Origin: JAPEKQ01 sp964516845
Lineage (GTDB): Bacteria; Joyebacterota; Joyebacteria; Joyebacterales; Joyebacteraceae
Assembly: GCA_964516845.1 (NCBI GenBank)
Contig: CAZEXP010000006.1
Coordinates: 19,832-83,831, forward strand
Length of the DNA: 64,000 nt
Direction of reading: 5' to 3'
Part shown: positions 53,005 to 60,636 of the stretch, in pieces
Numbering within the stretch: position 1 is the first letter of the stretch
How the letters are laid out: each line of letters opens with the position of its first letter
Notes under the pieces: generated by a model
Databases searched by the model: none
Seen by the model: the letters and a program-made list of their open reading frames with translations, nothing else
Told to the model about the DNA's origin: nothing
Position numbers and translations under genes: made by a program

Positions 53005-53020
53005 TGGCACAGGTGTTGCA
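53005..53020 (+). promoter_or_regulatory. Sigma54-like promoter before the second hydrolase-like gene
   Basis: TGGCAC-AGGTG-TTGCA, close to the classical -24/-12 consensus, with GG at 53006-53007 and GC at 53018-53019 separated by 10 bp. The start would be near 53031, about 50 nt before the ATG at 53080. Confidence 0.65.
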
Positions 53021-53079
53021 ATATAGACATGCAGTGTGTGGGAGGGTGAATCCGGGCGGATAGGCAGGGGGAGACGGCC

Positions 53080-55137
53080 ATGGCGAGAGTGCGAGTGGAC
53101 TGCGGTCGAGATGAGCGCTACTACACCGAAGCCGCCGTGCGCGTGGTGGTCGTTTCGTTGCTGTGCATAGCGCTCGTCTGCGCGGTGCTCGCGGCGTCGG
53201 CGACGACGGTGTCGGCTCGCACGCCGGGGTCCTACCCGCGGCTTGCCAATATCTACTTCCCGACGCTCGCCGGAGCCGACCTGGAGGCGCTGGCACGATA
53301 CGACGTGCTCGTGCTTCCCGCGCGTGGCGAACAACTGACGCGCGAGGAGCTGGCCACCCTGCGGGATCTCAACCCGAGCATCACGCTTCTGGCGCACATG
53401 CCGATCGGATATCACGGCGATTGGGGCTCGCCCAGCATCTTCAGCGATGTCATGGACGCGGCGAACGAGCACAACTGGTGGTTGCGCGACCGACTCGGGC
53501 AGCGTGTCCGGATGGACTTCGGTGACTATCTTCTGAATCTCACGACGTGGTGCCCGCCTGACGAGGACGGAAGGACATTCGGCAGCTGGATGGCCAAGCA
53601 CATCGCCGACCGTCTGGCTCCCGGAGGTCTCTGGGACGGCGTCTACCTCGACTACTGCATGGACGATATCGCGTGGGCCGGCAGCGGCTTGACGTGGGGC
53701 CTCGACGCCGACAACAACGCCCAGGCCGATGATCCCGCTGAGCTGAACGAAGCGTGGCGTGCGGGAACGGAGATGCTCGTCTCGAAGCTCAGGGAGTACG
53801 TCGGTCAGGACTACCTTATCGTGACGAACGGGAACAACACCGTGTACGAGGCGTGCGACGGAGGGACACGTGAGGACTTCCCGAGCATGCACGGGGGCTG
53901 GCTCGAGAACGTGACCGCGGCCGGGTACGGCTACAGGGCAATGCAGTCGCGCTACCGCAAGCCGTCCGTGAACATCATCAACACGATCTGGTACGGGTCG
54001 GCGGATCCGGAGGCGGACATGCCGGCTGTCGCGGCCGAGCAGAAGTTCCGGTACACGCTCGCCACGACACTCGTGTACGGCGACGGCTACTACTCCTTCG
54101 ACGGAGGGAGGGGGCTGCCGCATCACTGCCAGACATGGTGGCACGAGCTCTACGACATGGACCTAGGCGTTCCGGTGGAGCGCGGAGCAGCGGTCGAGGC
54201 GTGGCCGGGCGAATCCCCATGGATCGAGAACGGCGACATGGTGGCGCAGAGGCGCTTCACCAGGGGGATGGTCCTTGTCAACCCGAGCACCTGCATGCAG
54301 CACGTCGAACTCGGCGGCGTCTACTACCCGGCCGAGAGCTGGAACGGGAGCTTCTACCCGTACGAGCGGACCACATCGACAGCCGCGGTCACCTACTGCA
54401 ACGGTGAATTCTACGCCGGGAGAGGGAGCGTGCTCTCGGCGGTGATGGACATCTCGTTCAAGGAAGGAGCCGACGGCGATCTGCTCCTTGCGTGGAGCAA
54501 GGTCGCCGGTGCCGTGGCGTACGCCGTCTATCGGAGCGACGGGCGGCTTGGCGGGGACTGCGGCGAGCTGGTGGCCATCGTCGACGGTCCGCAGTTCCGG
54601 GATGATGAGAGCAACATGAGGAGCGACGTCAGGTACAGCGTCTCGCCGATCGACGACCTGCTGTGCGAGGGACGTCCCTCGCTTCCCGTGAGCGCCGTGG
54701 ACGCGTCCGGCAGCGGGATGGTCGAGGCATCCATGTCCGATCTGCCGCATGACCGTGTCGCGGCCGCGCAGATGATGGAGCCGCAGGTCTACGGGGGACG
54801 CCTCTCCGACGGGACCGGGGACCACTCCGAGCAGGGCGCGTGTCCCTCGGTGCTTCACGGCTCGGCGCCCAACCCGGCCGCGCACGAGACCAGGATCAGC
54901 TTCACCTTGGGCGACGATGAGCGCTGGGGCGGCGGAAGACCCACGACGGTGACCGTGTTCGATGTTCGCGGCAGGGTCGTGCGGACGCTCGTCAACGACC
55001 GGCTCCCGGCCGGACGGCACGAGGTGCGCTGGGACCTCCGCGGGGATTCCGGCCAGCGTGTGGCGGCCGGCTGTTACCTGTTCGCGCTCTCCGCGGGCGA
55101 AGAGACCCTCCACGGCAAGCTTCTCGTCGTCAACTAG
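53080..55137 (+). CDS. Secreted glycoside hydrolase-like protein with FlgD/Por-type C-terminal domain (paralogue 2)
   Basis: This is a paralogue of the protein at 50737. It has a signal peptide (hydrophobic VVVVSLLCIALVCAVLAAS, cleavage after SARA/T region), then YPRLANIYFPTLAGADLEAL, PIGYHGDWGSP, GVYLDYCMDDIAWAG, GNNTVYEACDGGTREDFPS and GDGYYSFDGGRGLPHH, all matching the first copy. A fibronectin-III-like stretch and a FlgD Ig-like tail (VTVFDVRGRVVRTLVND, AAGCYLFALSAGE) close it. The linker differs from the first copy and has another composition. It has its own sigma54-like site. It is probably an exported carbohydrate-active enzyme, with function not established. Confidence 0.8.
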   Translation: MARVRVDCGRDERYYTEAAVRVVVVSLLCIALVCAVLAASATTVSARTPGSYPRLANIYFPTLAGADLEALARYDVLVLPARGEQLTREELATLRDLNPSITLLAHMPIGYHGDWGSPSIFSDVMDAANEHNWWLRDRLGQRVRMDFGDYLLNLTTWCPPDEDGRTFGSWMAKHIADRLAPGGLWDGVYLDYCMDDIAWAGSGLTWGLDADNNAQADDPAELNEAWRAGTEMLVSKLREYVGQDYLIVTNGNNTVYEACDGGTREDFPSMHGGWLENVTAAGYGYRAMQSRYRKPSVNIINTIWYGSADPEADMPAVAAEQKFRYTLATTLVYGDGYYSFDGGRGLPHHCQTWWHELYDMDLGVPVERGAAVEAWPGESPWIENGDMVAQRRFTRGMVLVNPSTCMQHVELGGVYYPAESWNGSFYPYERTTSTAAVTYCNGEFYAGRGSVLSAVMDISFKEGADGDLLLAWSKVAGAVAYAVYRSDGRLGGDCGELVAIVDGPQFRDDESNMRSDVRYSVSPIDDLLCEGRPSLPVSAVDASGSGMVEASMSDLPHDRVAAAQMMEPQVYGGRLSDGTGDHSEQGACPSVLHGSAPNPAAHETRISFTLGDDERWGGGRPTTVTVFDVRGRVVRTLVNDRLPAGRHEVRWDLRGDSGQRVAAGCYLFALSAGEETLHGKLLVVN

Positions 55138-55196
55138 CTCCGACCAGCCCGAACACACCACGTCCCACAACGGTCGTACCGCTTGCGACACCCGCC

Positions 55197-55225
55197 TTGA
55201 CTGAGGCGCGTGCCGGTGCTAGCGT
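55197..55225 (+). promoter_or_regulatory. Sigma70-type promoter of the cvpA operon
   Basis: TTGACT at 55197-55202, a 17-bp spacer and TAGCGT at 55220-55225. The start would be near 55232, about 41 nt before the ATG at 55273, which has AGGAGGGG. Confidence 0.6.
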
Positions 55226-55272
55226 CACGCGGACGGGCCCGAAGCGGCCCCTGACCGTACCAGGAGGGGCTC

Positions 55273-55824
55273 ATGAACGGTGTAGACCTCATTATCCTGA
55301 TCATCCTGGCCATCGGGCTCATCTCCGGACTCGCGCGGGGCATCATCCGGACGCTCTTTGGTCTCGCGGCGCTGGTTCTCGGCGTCGTCACGGCTGCCGG
55401 GAGCTTCGGCTATGTTGCGTCAACCGTGTTCGGATTCGTGTCCGATGAACGGGCGGCCGAGATACTCGCGTTCATTCTCGTGTTCCTGATCGTATTCACC
55501 GTCATCGCCTTCATCGGGCGGCTCATCGCGAAGGTGATCAAGATCGCGGCTCTCGGGTGGGTCGATCGGCTCGCCGGCGGCATCGCGGGGATCGTCCTGG
55601 CGTCGATCGTGGCGGGCACGCTCCTGCTGCTCGCGGTTCTGGGCGGATTCCACAAGACCCCGGTTCTGGCGCTCTCAACCATGGCGCCCAGGGTGCTCGG
55701 TGTGACCGACGCGATCGTCACGCTCGTTCCGGCCGGCGTACGCGCAGGATTCGAAGAGGAGTACCGCTCGCTTCGGGGCGAGTGGGAAGAGGCCCGGCTT
55801 CGCGCCCGCACGCGTCTCGTATGA
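55273..55824 (+). CDS. CvpA family membrane protein
   Basis: A small protein with four hydrophobic helices. The N-terminal GVDLIILIILAIGLISGLARG, FGYVASTVFGF and GWVDRLAGGIAGIVLASIVAG segments match the CvpA/colicin V production family, whose members are inner-membrane proteins linked to envelope stability and purine metabolism. The C-terminal 40 residues are charged and cytoplasmic. The ATG follows AGGAGGGG. It is the first gene of an operon with the Clp-like gene (17 nt on) and an aldehyde dehydrogenase gene. Confidence 0.85.
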   Translation: MNGVDLIILIILAIGLISGLARGIIRTLFGLAALVLGVVTAAGSFGYVASTVFGFVSDERAAEILAFILVFLIVFTVIAFIGRLIAKVIKIAALGWVDRLAGGIAGIVLASIVAGTLLLLAVLGGFHKTPVLALSTMAPRVLGVTDAIVTLVPAGVRAGFEEEYRSLRGEWEEARLRARTRLV

Positions 55825-55840
55825 GATGAAAGGACGACGG

Positions 55841-57712
55841 ATGACCGACGAGTCGAGTCCTGACCTTCAGGGAGAACAGCCGGCGGAGACGCAGACCGGG
55901 AGCGCCGAAGATCAGTCCGACGGACCGGAAGTGGATGTCCTCGGGCAGATCGGCGTGGATGTCACGGCGCTCGCTGAGGCCGAGGGTGAGCCGCAGCCTG
56001 ACCTCTGGGCGGATCAGACGCGGCGCGTCATGGAGGTTCTCGGCAAGCGGGAGCGTCACGCGGCGATCCTTGTCGGTCCGCACGGTGTCGGCAAGCGGGG
56101 ACTCATCTTCGCGCTCGCCGGGAGGCTTCGGGCGAAGGGCGGGCTGCCTCGGCTCCGCGGACGCAGGCTGATCGAGCTTCCGTTCCATCGCGTTCTCGCC
56201 GGCGCCCGTCAGCAGGGCGACTTCGAGCGCATCGTCTTTGTGGCCATGCGACAGGCCGCCGCGCGTGACGACGTGATCCTCTTCCTCGACAACTACACGA
56301 GTTTCCTCGGCGTCACGAGGAGCGGACAGGCGCTTCTCGACGCCTCGTACGCGATCGAGATGGCCCTCCATCAGCCGGGGCTCTACCTTCTGGGCAGCAG
56401 CACTCCCGAACTCTACCGCGCCGCCACGGCGAAACTTCCGTGGCTCGAGCGGGCCATGACGGTGGTCGACGTGCCGGAGCCGTCGCGCGACGCGGCGATC
56501 GAGCTACTGGAGCGCGCGTCGGTCGGTCTCGCCGAGTACCACGGCGTGAGCATCGGGTCCGATGTGCTCGAGGCCGCGGTCGATCTGTCCGGGTACTTCG
56601 TCAGGGAACGCGTGCTGCCGGGGAAGGCAATGGAGCTCCTCGACGAGGCAGCCAGCAAGGCCGTTCTTCGCGGCGGTCCCGGCGGGGCCATCGAGGTCCA
56701 TGACATCACCAGCGCGCTCTCGGAGTGGGTCCGCATCCCGCCCGAGAAGCTGGAGGGCGCCGTCAACAGCGAGCTGCTCGAACTCGAGACGGTTCTGGAG
56801 CGTCGGGTCAAGGGGCAGTCGCGGTGCATCCGGAAGATAGCCGATGTGATCCGGGTCTCGCGGCTCGGTCTCGACGCGAGGCCCCAGCGCCCGGACGGCG
56901 TGTTTCTGTTCGTCGGTCCGCCGGGCGTCGGCAAGAGCGAACTCGCCAGGGCGCTCGCCGACGAGCTCTACGGAGGTTCATCGCGGTTGTTCGAGTTCAA
57001 CATGACCCGCTATTCGGAGGACGACGGCGCGGCGCGTCTGTTTGGTCTGTCGCTCGGTGATGTTGAGCACGAGGGTGACCTGACCCGGGTCGTCGTGCGG
57101 TGGCCGCACTCGGTTATCGTGTTCGAGCAGGTCGAGCGCACGCACCGGGACGTGGCGGTCGCCCTCATGCAGGTGTTTCGCGAGGGGTACGGCGTTGACG
57201 GGCAGGGGAGGCCCATCGAGTTCGGGGACACCGTCATCATCATGACATCGAATTCCGAGAATCTCCTGCCTTCGGCCGACGAGAACGGGGCCGTCGGGTT
57301 CAGTCAGTCATCGCAGGCGAGCGAGGACCGGTATCTGCGTGAGATCCGCACGGCCGTCGAGAAGTTCTTCCCGCCCGAGTTTCTCGAGGGGATCGACGAG
57401 GTGCTGCTGTTCGATCGGCTGACCGATTCGGCGCTCCACGACATCGTAAGACTGCGCCTCGACGACGTCCGGGAGCGGCTCGGCGAGCGCGATGTGGCGC
57501 TCGATGTTACGGATGACGCCGTCGCGAAGATCGCCGAGAAGGGCGCGAGCCGCGAGTATGGCGCCCGACATCTTGGTCGAACGGTCGAGGGGCTTGTCCT
57601 CAAGCCGATCGCGCGGTTCCTTCTGGCGAACCCGGAGGCCAGGACGATCCGGGTCCACGTCGTCGAAGGCGATATCGAAGTGAGTGGGGCTCCCGCGAAC
57701 GGAGGGGCGTAG
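55841..57712 (+). CDS. Degenerate Clp/Hsp100 (ClpB/ClpC-like) AAA+ protein
   Basis: Two tandem AAA+ domains align with ClpB/ClpC, without a Clp_N domain or M-domain. D1 Walker A is GPHGVGKR (79-86); its Walker B reads VILFLDNYT, with the catalytic Glu replaced by Asn151. D2 Walker A GPPGVGKS (359-366) is intact, but Walker B reads VIVFEQVERTH (E429-Q430 instead of D-E). The D2 arginine finger region reads EFLEGIDEV instead of FxNRIDEV, and the pore-loop tyrosine motif GYVGY reads GDVEHE. Sensor-2 GARHLGR is kept. It should bind nucleotide but hydrolyse and translocate poorly, perhaps acting as a scaffold. I prefer the ATG at 55841 over 55826 because AAGGA lies upstream. Confidence 0.85.
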   Translation: MTDESSPDLQGEQPAETQTGSAEDQSDGPEVDVLGQIGVDVTALAEAEGEPQPDLWADQTRRVMEVLGKRERHAAILVGPHGVGKRGLIFALAGRLRAKGGLPRLRGRRLIELPFHRVLAGARQQGDFERIVFVAMRQAAARDDVILFLDNYTSFLGVTRSGQALLDASYAIEMALHQPGLYLLGSSTPELYRAATAKLPWLERAMTVVDVPEPSRDAAIELLERASVGLAEYHGVSIGSDVLEAAVDLSGYFVRERVLPGKAMELLDEAASKAVLRGGPGGAIEVHDITSALSEWVRIPPEKLEGAVNSELLELETVLERRVKGQSRCIRKIADVIRVSRLGLDARPQRPDGVFLFVGPPGVGKSELARALADELYGGSSRLFEFNMTRYSEDDGAARLFGLSLGDVEHEGDLTRVVVRWPHSVIVFEQVERTHRDVAVALMQVFREGYGVDGQGRPIEFGDTVIIMTSNSENLLPSADENGAVGFSQSSQASEDRYLREIRTAVEKFFPPEFLEGIDEVLLFDRLTDSALHDIVRLRLDDVRERLGERDVALDVTDDAVAKIAEKGASREYGARHLGRTVEGLVLKPIARFLLANPEARTIRVHVVEGDIEVSGAPANGGA

Positions 57713-57713
57713 C

Positions 57714-59144
57714 GTGCGGATGCTCATCGGCGGTGAGCCGGCGGCCGCGGAACACGAGTTCGAGGTTCACGACCCCTACGACGGTTCTCTGATCGATTCC
57801 GTCCCGCTCGCCCGCGAAAGGGACGTCGCGGCCGCGCTCGATGCCGCGGAGCGCGGCGCAGCGCTCATGGAAGCGCTTCCCAGGGTCGAACGAGCGGGCA
57901 TCCTCGGCAGGACCGCCGCGGCGATCGAACGACGGACGGAGGAGCTGGCGGCGCTGCTCAGTCGTGAGGTGGGGAAGACGGTCCGTGAGGCCCGGGGCGA
58001 GGTGGCCCGGGCGGTCCAGACCTTCGTTCTCTCCGCCGAGGAGGCGCGGCGGCTCGCGGGCGAGATCGTCCCCTTCGACGGCGCTCCGACCGGGACGGAC
58101 CGGTTTGGGTTCACGCTGCGCGTCCCTGTCGGGATCGTCGTCGCCATCACGCCCTTCAACTTCCCGCTCAATCTCGCCGCACACAAGGTCGGCCCTGCGA
58201 TCGCCGCCGGGAACGCGGTCATTCTCAAGCCGGCGAGCGCAACGCCGCTGACCGACATCGTTCTCGGGGAGGTCCTCGTGGAGAGCGGGCTTCCCCGCGA
58301 GGCCATCTCCGTGGTGACCGGTCCGGGTGGTACGGTCGGTCGAGCGCTGGTGACCGACCCGAGACCGCGCGTCGTGACCTTCACGGGAAGCGCGGATGTC
58401 GGTCGGACCATCATGGCGAGCGCCGGGCTCAAACGCTGCGCGATGGAACTCGGGTCGAACTCCGCCGTGATCGTGGAGGCGGACGGTGATCTGGAGGCGG
58501 CCGCGGAGCGGTCGATGCGGGGCGCTTTCGCTCTCGCCGGGCAGGTCTGCATCTCGGTGCAGCGCGCGCTCGTCCACGAGTCGGTCTATGACGAATTCGT
58601 CGAGCGTGCCGTCGCCGTGACGCGGGGCCTGGTCGTGGGAGATCCGAAGGACGAGCGGACGGACGTTGGTCCGATGATCGATGAGTCCGAAGCCGCGCGG
58701 GCCGAGTCGTGGACCGCCGAGGCTGTCGCGGCGGGCGCCGTGGTCCGGACAGGCGGGACGCGGCGTCGGAGTCTGCTGGCTCCGACCATCCTGACGGACG
58801 TCCCCGGTGACGCGCGCGTATGGCGTGATGAGGCATTCGCACCGGTGGTCGTGGTGCGACCCTACGCAAGCTTCGATGAGGCGATCGCGCTCGTCAACGA
58901 GTCCCGCTACGGGCTTCAGGCGGGCGTCTACACGGAGGACCTGGAGGTCGCGCTCCGCGCGGCGCACGAGATCCGCTGTGGCGGGGTGATGATCAACGAT
59001 GTTCCCACGTACCGGGTCGATCTGATGCCCTACGGGGGCGAGAAGGACAGCGGCCTGGGGCGGGAGGGCCCCGGATACGCAGTCGAGGAGATGTCGGAGC
59101 TGCGCGTCGTGGGCATTCGACGGCGCCCACGGGTTTCCTCTTGA
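57714..59144 (+). CDS. Aldehyde dehydrogenase family protein
   Basis: An NAD(P)-dependent aldehyde dehydrogenase of 476 residues. The oxyanion Asn block AITPFNFPLNLAAHKVGPAIA, KPASATPL, the Gly-rich FTGSADVGRTIM, the general base Glu in MELGSNSAVIV and the nucleophile Cys in AGQVCISVQR are all present, so the enzyme should be active. It is closest in style to lactaldehyde or glyceraldehyde-type dehydrogenases, but the substrate cannot be fixed. The GTG at 57714 follows GAGGGG. It starts 1 nt after the Clp-like stop. The TGA stop lies in the -35 box of the next promoter. Confidence 0.9.
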   Translation: MRMLIGGEPAAAEHEFEVHDPYDGSLIDSVPLARERDVAAALDAAERGAALMEALPRVERAGILGRTAAAIERRTEELAALLSREVGKTVREARGEVARAVQTFVLSAEEARRLAGEIVPFDGAPTGTDRFGFTLRVPVGIVVAITPFNFPLNLAAHKVGPAIAAGNAVILKPASATPLTDIVLGEVLVESGLPREAISVVTGPGGTVGRALVTDPRPRVVTFTGSADVGRTIMASAGLKRCAMELGSNSAVIVEADGDLEAAAERSMRGAFALAGQVCISVQRALVHESVYDEFVERAVAVTRGLVVGDPKDERTDVGPMIDESEAARAESWTAEAVAAGAVVRTGGTRRRSLLAPTILTDVPGDARVWRDEAFAPVVVVRPYASFDEAIALVNESRYGLQAGVYTEDLEVALRAAHEIRCGGVMINDVPTYRVDLMPYGGEKDSGLGREGPGYAVEEMSELRVVGIRRRPRVSS

Positions 59145-59169
59145 CAGGCAACCGGATACGTCGTATCTT
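59141..59169 (+). promoter_or_regulatory. Sigma70-type promoter for tRNA-Val (and perhaps infC)
   Basis: TTGACA at 59141-59146, a 17-bp spacer and TATCTT at 59164-59169. The start would be near 59176, about 60 nt before tRNA-Val. The aldehyde dehydrogenase TGA stop lies inside the -35 box. Confidence 0.75.
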
Positions 59170-59234
59170 CATGTGTTCAGAAATCGAGCACTGTGGGCGA
59201 GCTCAAGCTCCGCCTGAACGCTGGATTCTGATTC

Positions 59235-59312
<78 letters not shown>

Positions 59313-59387
59313 CAATTTCATATCAAGAAGGAGCATTCCGCTTCTCACCTCGAGGCCGCCGCGTGCGCGCTGAAGAGGTTGATGAGA

Positions 59388-59477
59388 CTGCACGGGGGCC
59401 TTTGCCCCGACGTGCAGCGTAACGGGGTGCGTTCATATGCATCCCGTTCGTCGTATATGACCGCCGGCAAGGCCGGC
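59388..59477 (+). promoter_or_regulatory. Structured leader of the infC-rpmI-rplT operon
   Basis: Three stems lie in a row: CTGCACG/CGTGCAG (59388-59394 with 59411-59417, inner GGGG/CCCC), a 10-bp stem with one wobble (59421-59430 with 59439-59448) and GCCGGC-AAG-GCCGGC (59463-59477) just before the infC ribosome site. In other bacteria the L20 protein represses this operon by binding its leader. A similar role is likely but the fold here is only my reading. Confidence 0.5.
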
Positions 59478-59494
59478 ACGTGGAAGGGGGCAAG

Positions 59495-60061
59495 TTGGCC
59501 ATACAGACGCCGCGCGTCAACCGTCGGATCAGGATTCCGCAGGTCCGCGTCATCGACAGCGATGGCTCGCAGATTGGCGTGATCTCGACGTCTGAGGCGC
59601 TTGCGCTTGCCGAAGAACGTGGTCTGGACCTCGTCGAGGTCTCGCCCAAGGCGAGGCCTCCCGTCTGCAAGATCATGGACTACGGCAAGTATATGTATGA
59701 GCAGAACAAGAGCGCCAAGGAGGCGAAGAAGCGACAGCACGTGACGCAGGTCAAAGAGATCAAGATGCGTCCGAAGATCGAGAAGCACGACTACGAGTTC
59801 AAGGTTCGTCACGCGCGCGAGTTCCTCGGCGAGGGTGACAAGGTCAAGTGCACCGTCATCTTTCGCGGCAGAGAGCTCGCCCACAAGGAACTCGGAGCGA
59901 AGCTGATCAATCGGGCCGTTGAAGATCTGGCCGACGTCGCGCAGGTCGAGGTTCCGCTCCGGCACGAGGGCAGAAGCATTGTGATCGTCCTCGCGCCGCT
60001 GCCGGTCTCGAAGAAAAAGGAGAGCAGAAAGGGCGACGATGCCGAAGATCAGAACGCATAA
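59495..60061 (+). CDS. infC: Translation initiation factor IF-3
   Basis: IF-3 binds the 30S subunit and checks start-codon pairing. The N-terminal domain has VRVIDSDGSQIGVISTSEAL, then RGLDLVEVSPKARPPVCKIMDYGKY; the linker is Lys-rich; the C-terminal domain has KEIKMRPKIEKHDYEFKV and VKCTVIFRGRE, all standard. I chose the TTG at 59495 because GAAGGGGG lies just upstream; a GTG at 59480 is also in frame. A weak start codon is usual for infC, where IF-3 controls its own translation by discriminating against non-standard starts. The next gene, rpmI, overlaps its end by 23 nt. Confidence 0.96.
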   Translation: MAIQTPRVNRRIRIPQVRVIDSDGSQIGVISTSEALALAEERGLDLVEVSPKARPPVCKIMDYGKYMYEQNKSAKEAKKRQHVTQVKEIKMRPKIEKHDYEFKVRHAREFLGEGDKVKCTVIFRGRELAHKELGAKLINRAVEDLADVAQVEVPLRHEGRSIVIVLAPLPVSKKKESRKGDDAEDQNA

Positions 60062-60233
60062 GGGAGCCGCGAAGCGCTTCAAGAGAACCGCGTCCGGCAA
60101 GCTGAAGAGGAACAAGGCCTACACGGGCCACTTCTTCATCCGGAAGGGCGCGACGCAGAAGCGGAATCTGCGCAAGGCGGCGTACGTGTCCGACGCTGAC
60201 AAGAAGAGAATCGATAGGCTGTTGCCGAGCTAG
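60039..60233 (+). CDS. rpmI: 50S ribosomal protein L35
   Basis: A 64-residue basic protein starting MPKIRTHKGAAKRFKRTAS, then GKLKRNKAYTGHFF, RK and KRNLRKAAYVSDADKKRI, the full length expected of L35. It overlaps the end of infC and precedes rplT by 19 nt, the classical order in which L20 controls the operon. Confidence 0.98.
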   Translation: MPKIRTHKGAAKRFKRTASGKLKRNKAYTGHFFIRKGATQKRNLRKAAYVSDADKKRIDRLLPS

Positions 60234-60252
60234 CAGGGAGGTACAAGCAGCA

Positions 60253-60615
60253 ATGTCCAGGTCTAGAGGAGCACCTGCGTCCCGCAGGCGGAGAAAGAAG
60301 ATCCTCAAGGCCGCGAAGGGTTATCGCGGCGGAAGAGGAAAGCTCATCCGGACAGCTACGGAGACCGTGCATCGCGCGGGGCAGTACGCCTACAGGGACC
60401 GTAAGCGTCGGAAGGGTGATATGCGCAGGCTGTGGATCATCCGTATCAACGCCGGCGCAAGGATGCATGGGTTGTCATACAGCCGGTTCATGCACGGGCT
60501 GAAGGCCGCCAACATCGATGTCGATCGCAAGATGCTCTCTGAGATGGCGACCAACGACGAGGCGGGTTTTGCCCGGCTGGCCGAGATCGCAAAGGCAGGT
60601 ATCGAGCAGGCGTAG
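60253..60615 (+). CDS. rplT: 50S ribosomal protein L20
   Basis: A 120-residue basic protein with MSRSRGAPASRRRRKKILK, then AAKGYRGGR, the family start, RDRKRRKGDMRRLWI and RINAGARMHGLSYSRFMHGL. It is needed for early 50S assembly and usually represses the infC-rpmI-rplT operon. It starts behind GCAGGGAGG. pheS starts 21 nt on. Confidence 0.98.
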   Translation: MSRSRGAPASRRRRKKILKAAKGYRGGRGKLIRTATETVHRAGQYAYRDRKRRKGDMRRLWIIRINAGARMHGLSYSRFMHGLKAANIDVDRKMLSEMATNDEAGFARLAEIAKAGIEQA

Positions 60616-60636
60616 CGATTGGCGGAGGGTGGCGAC

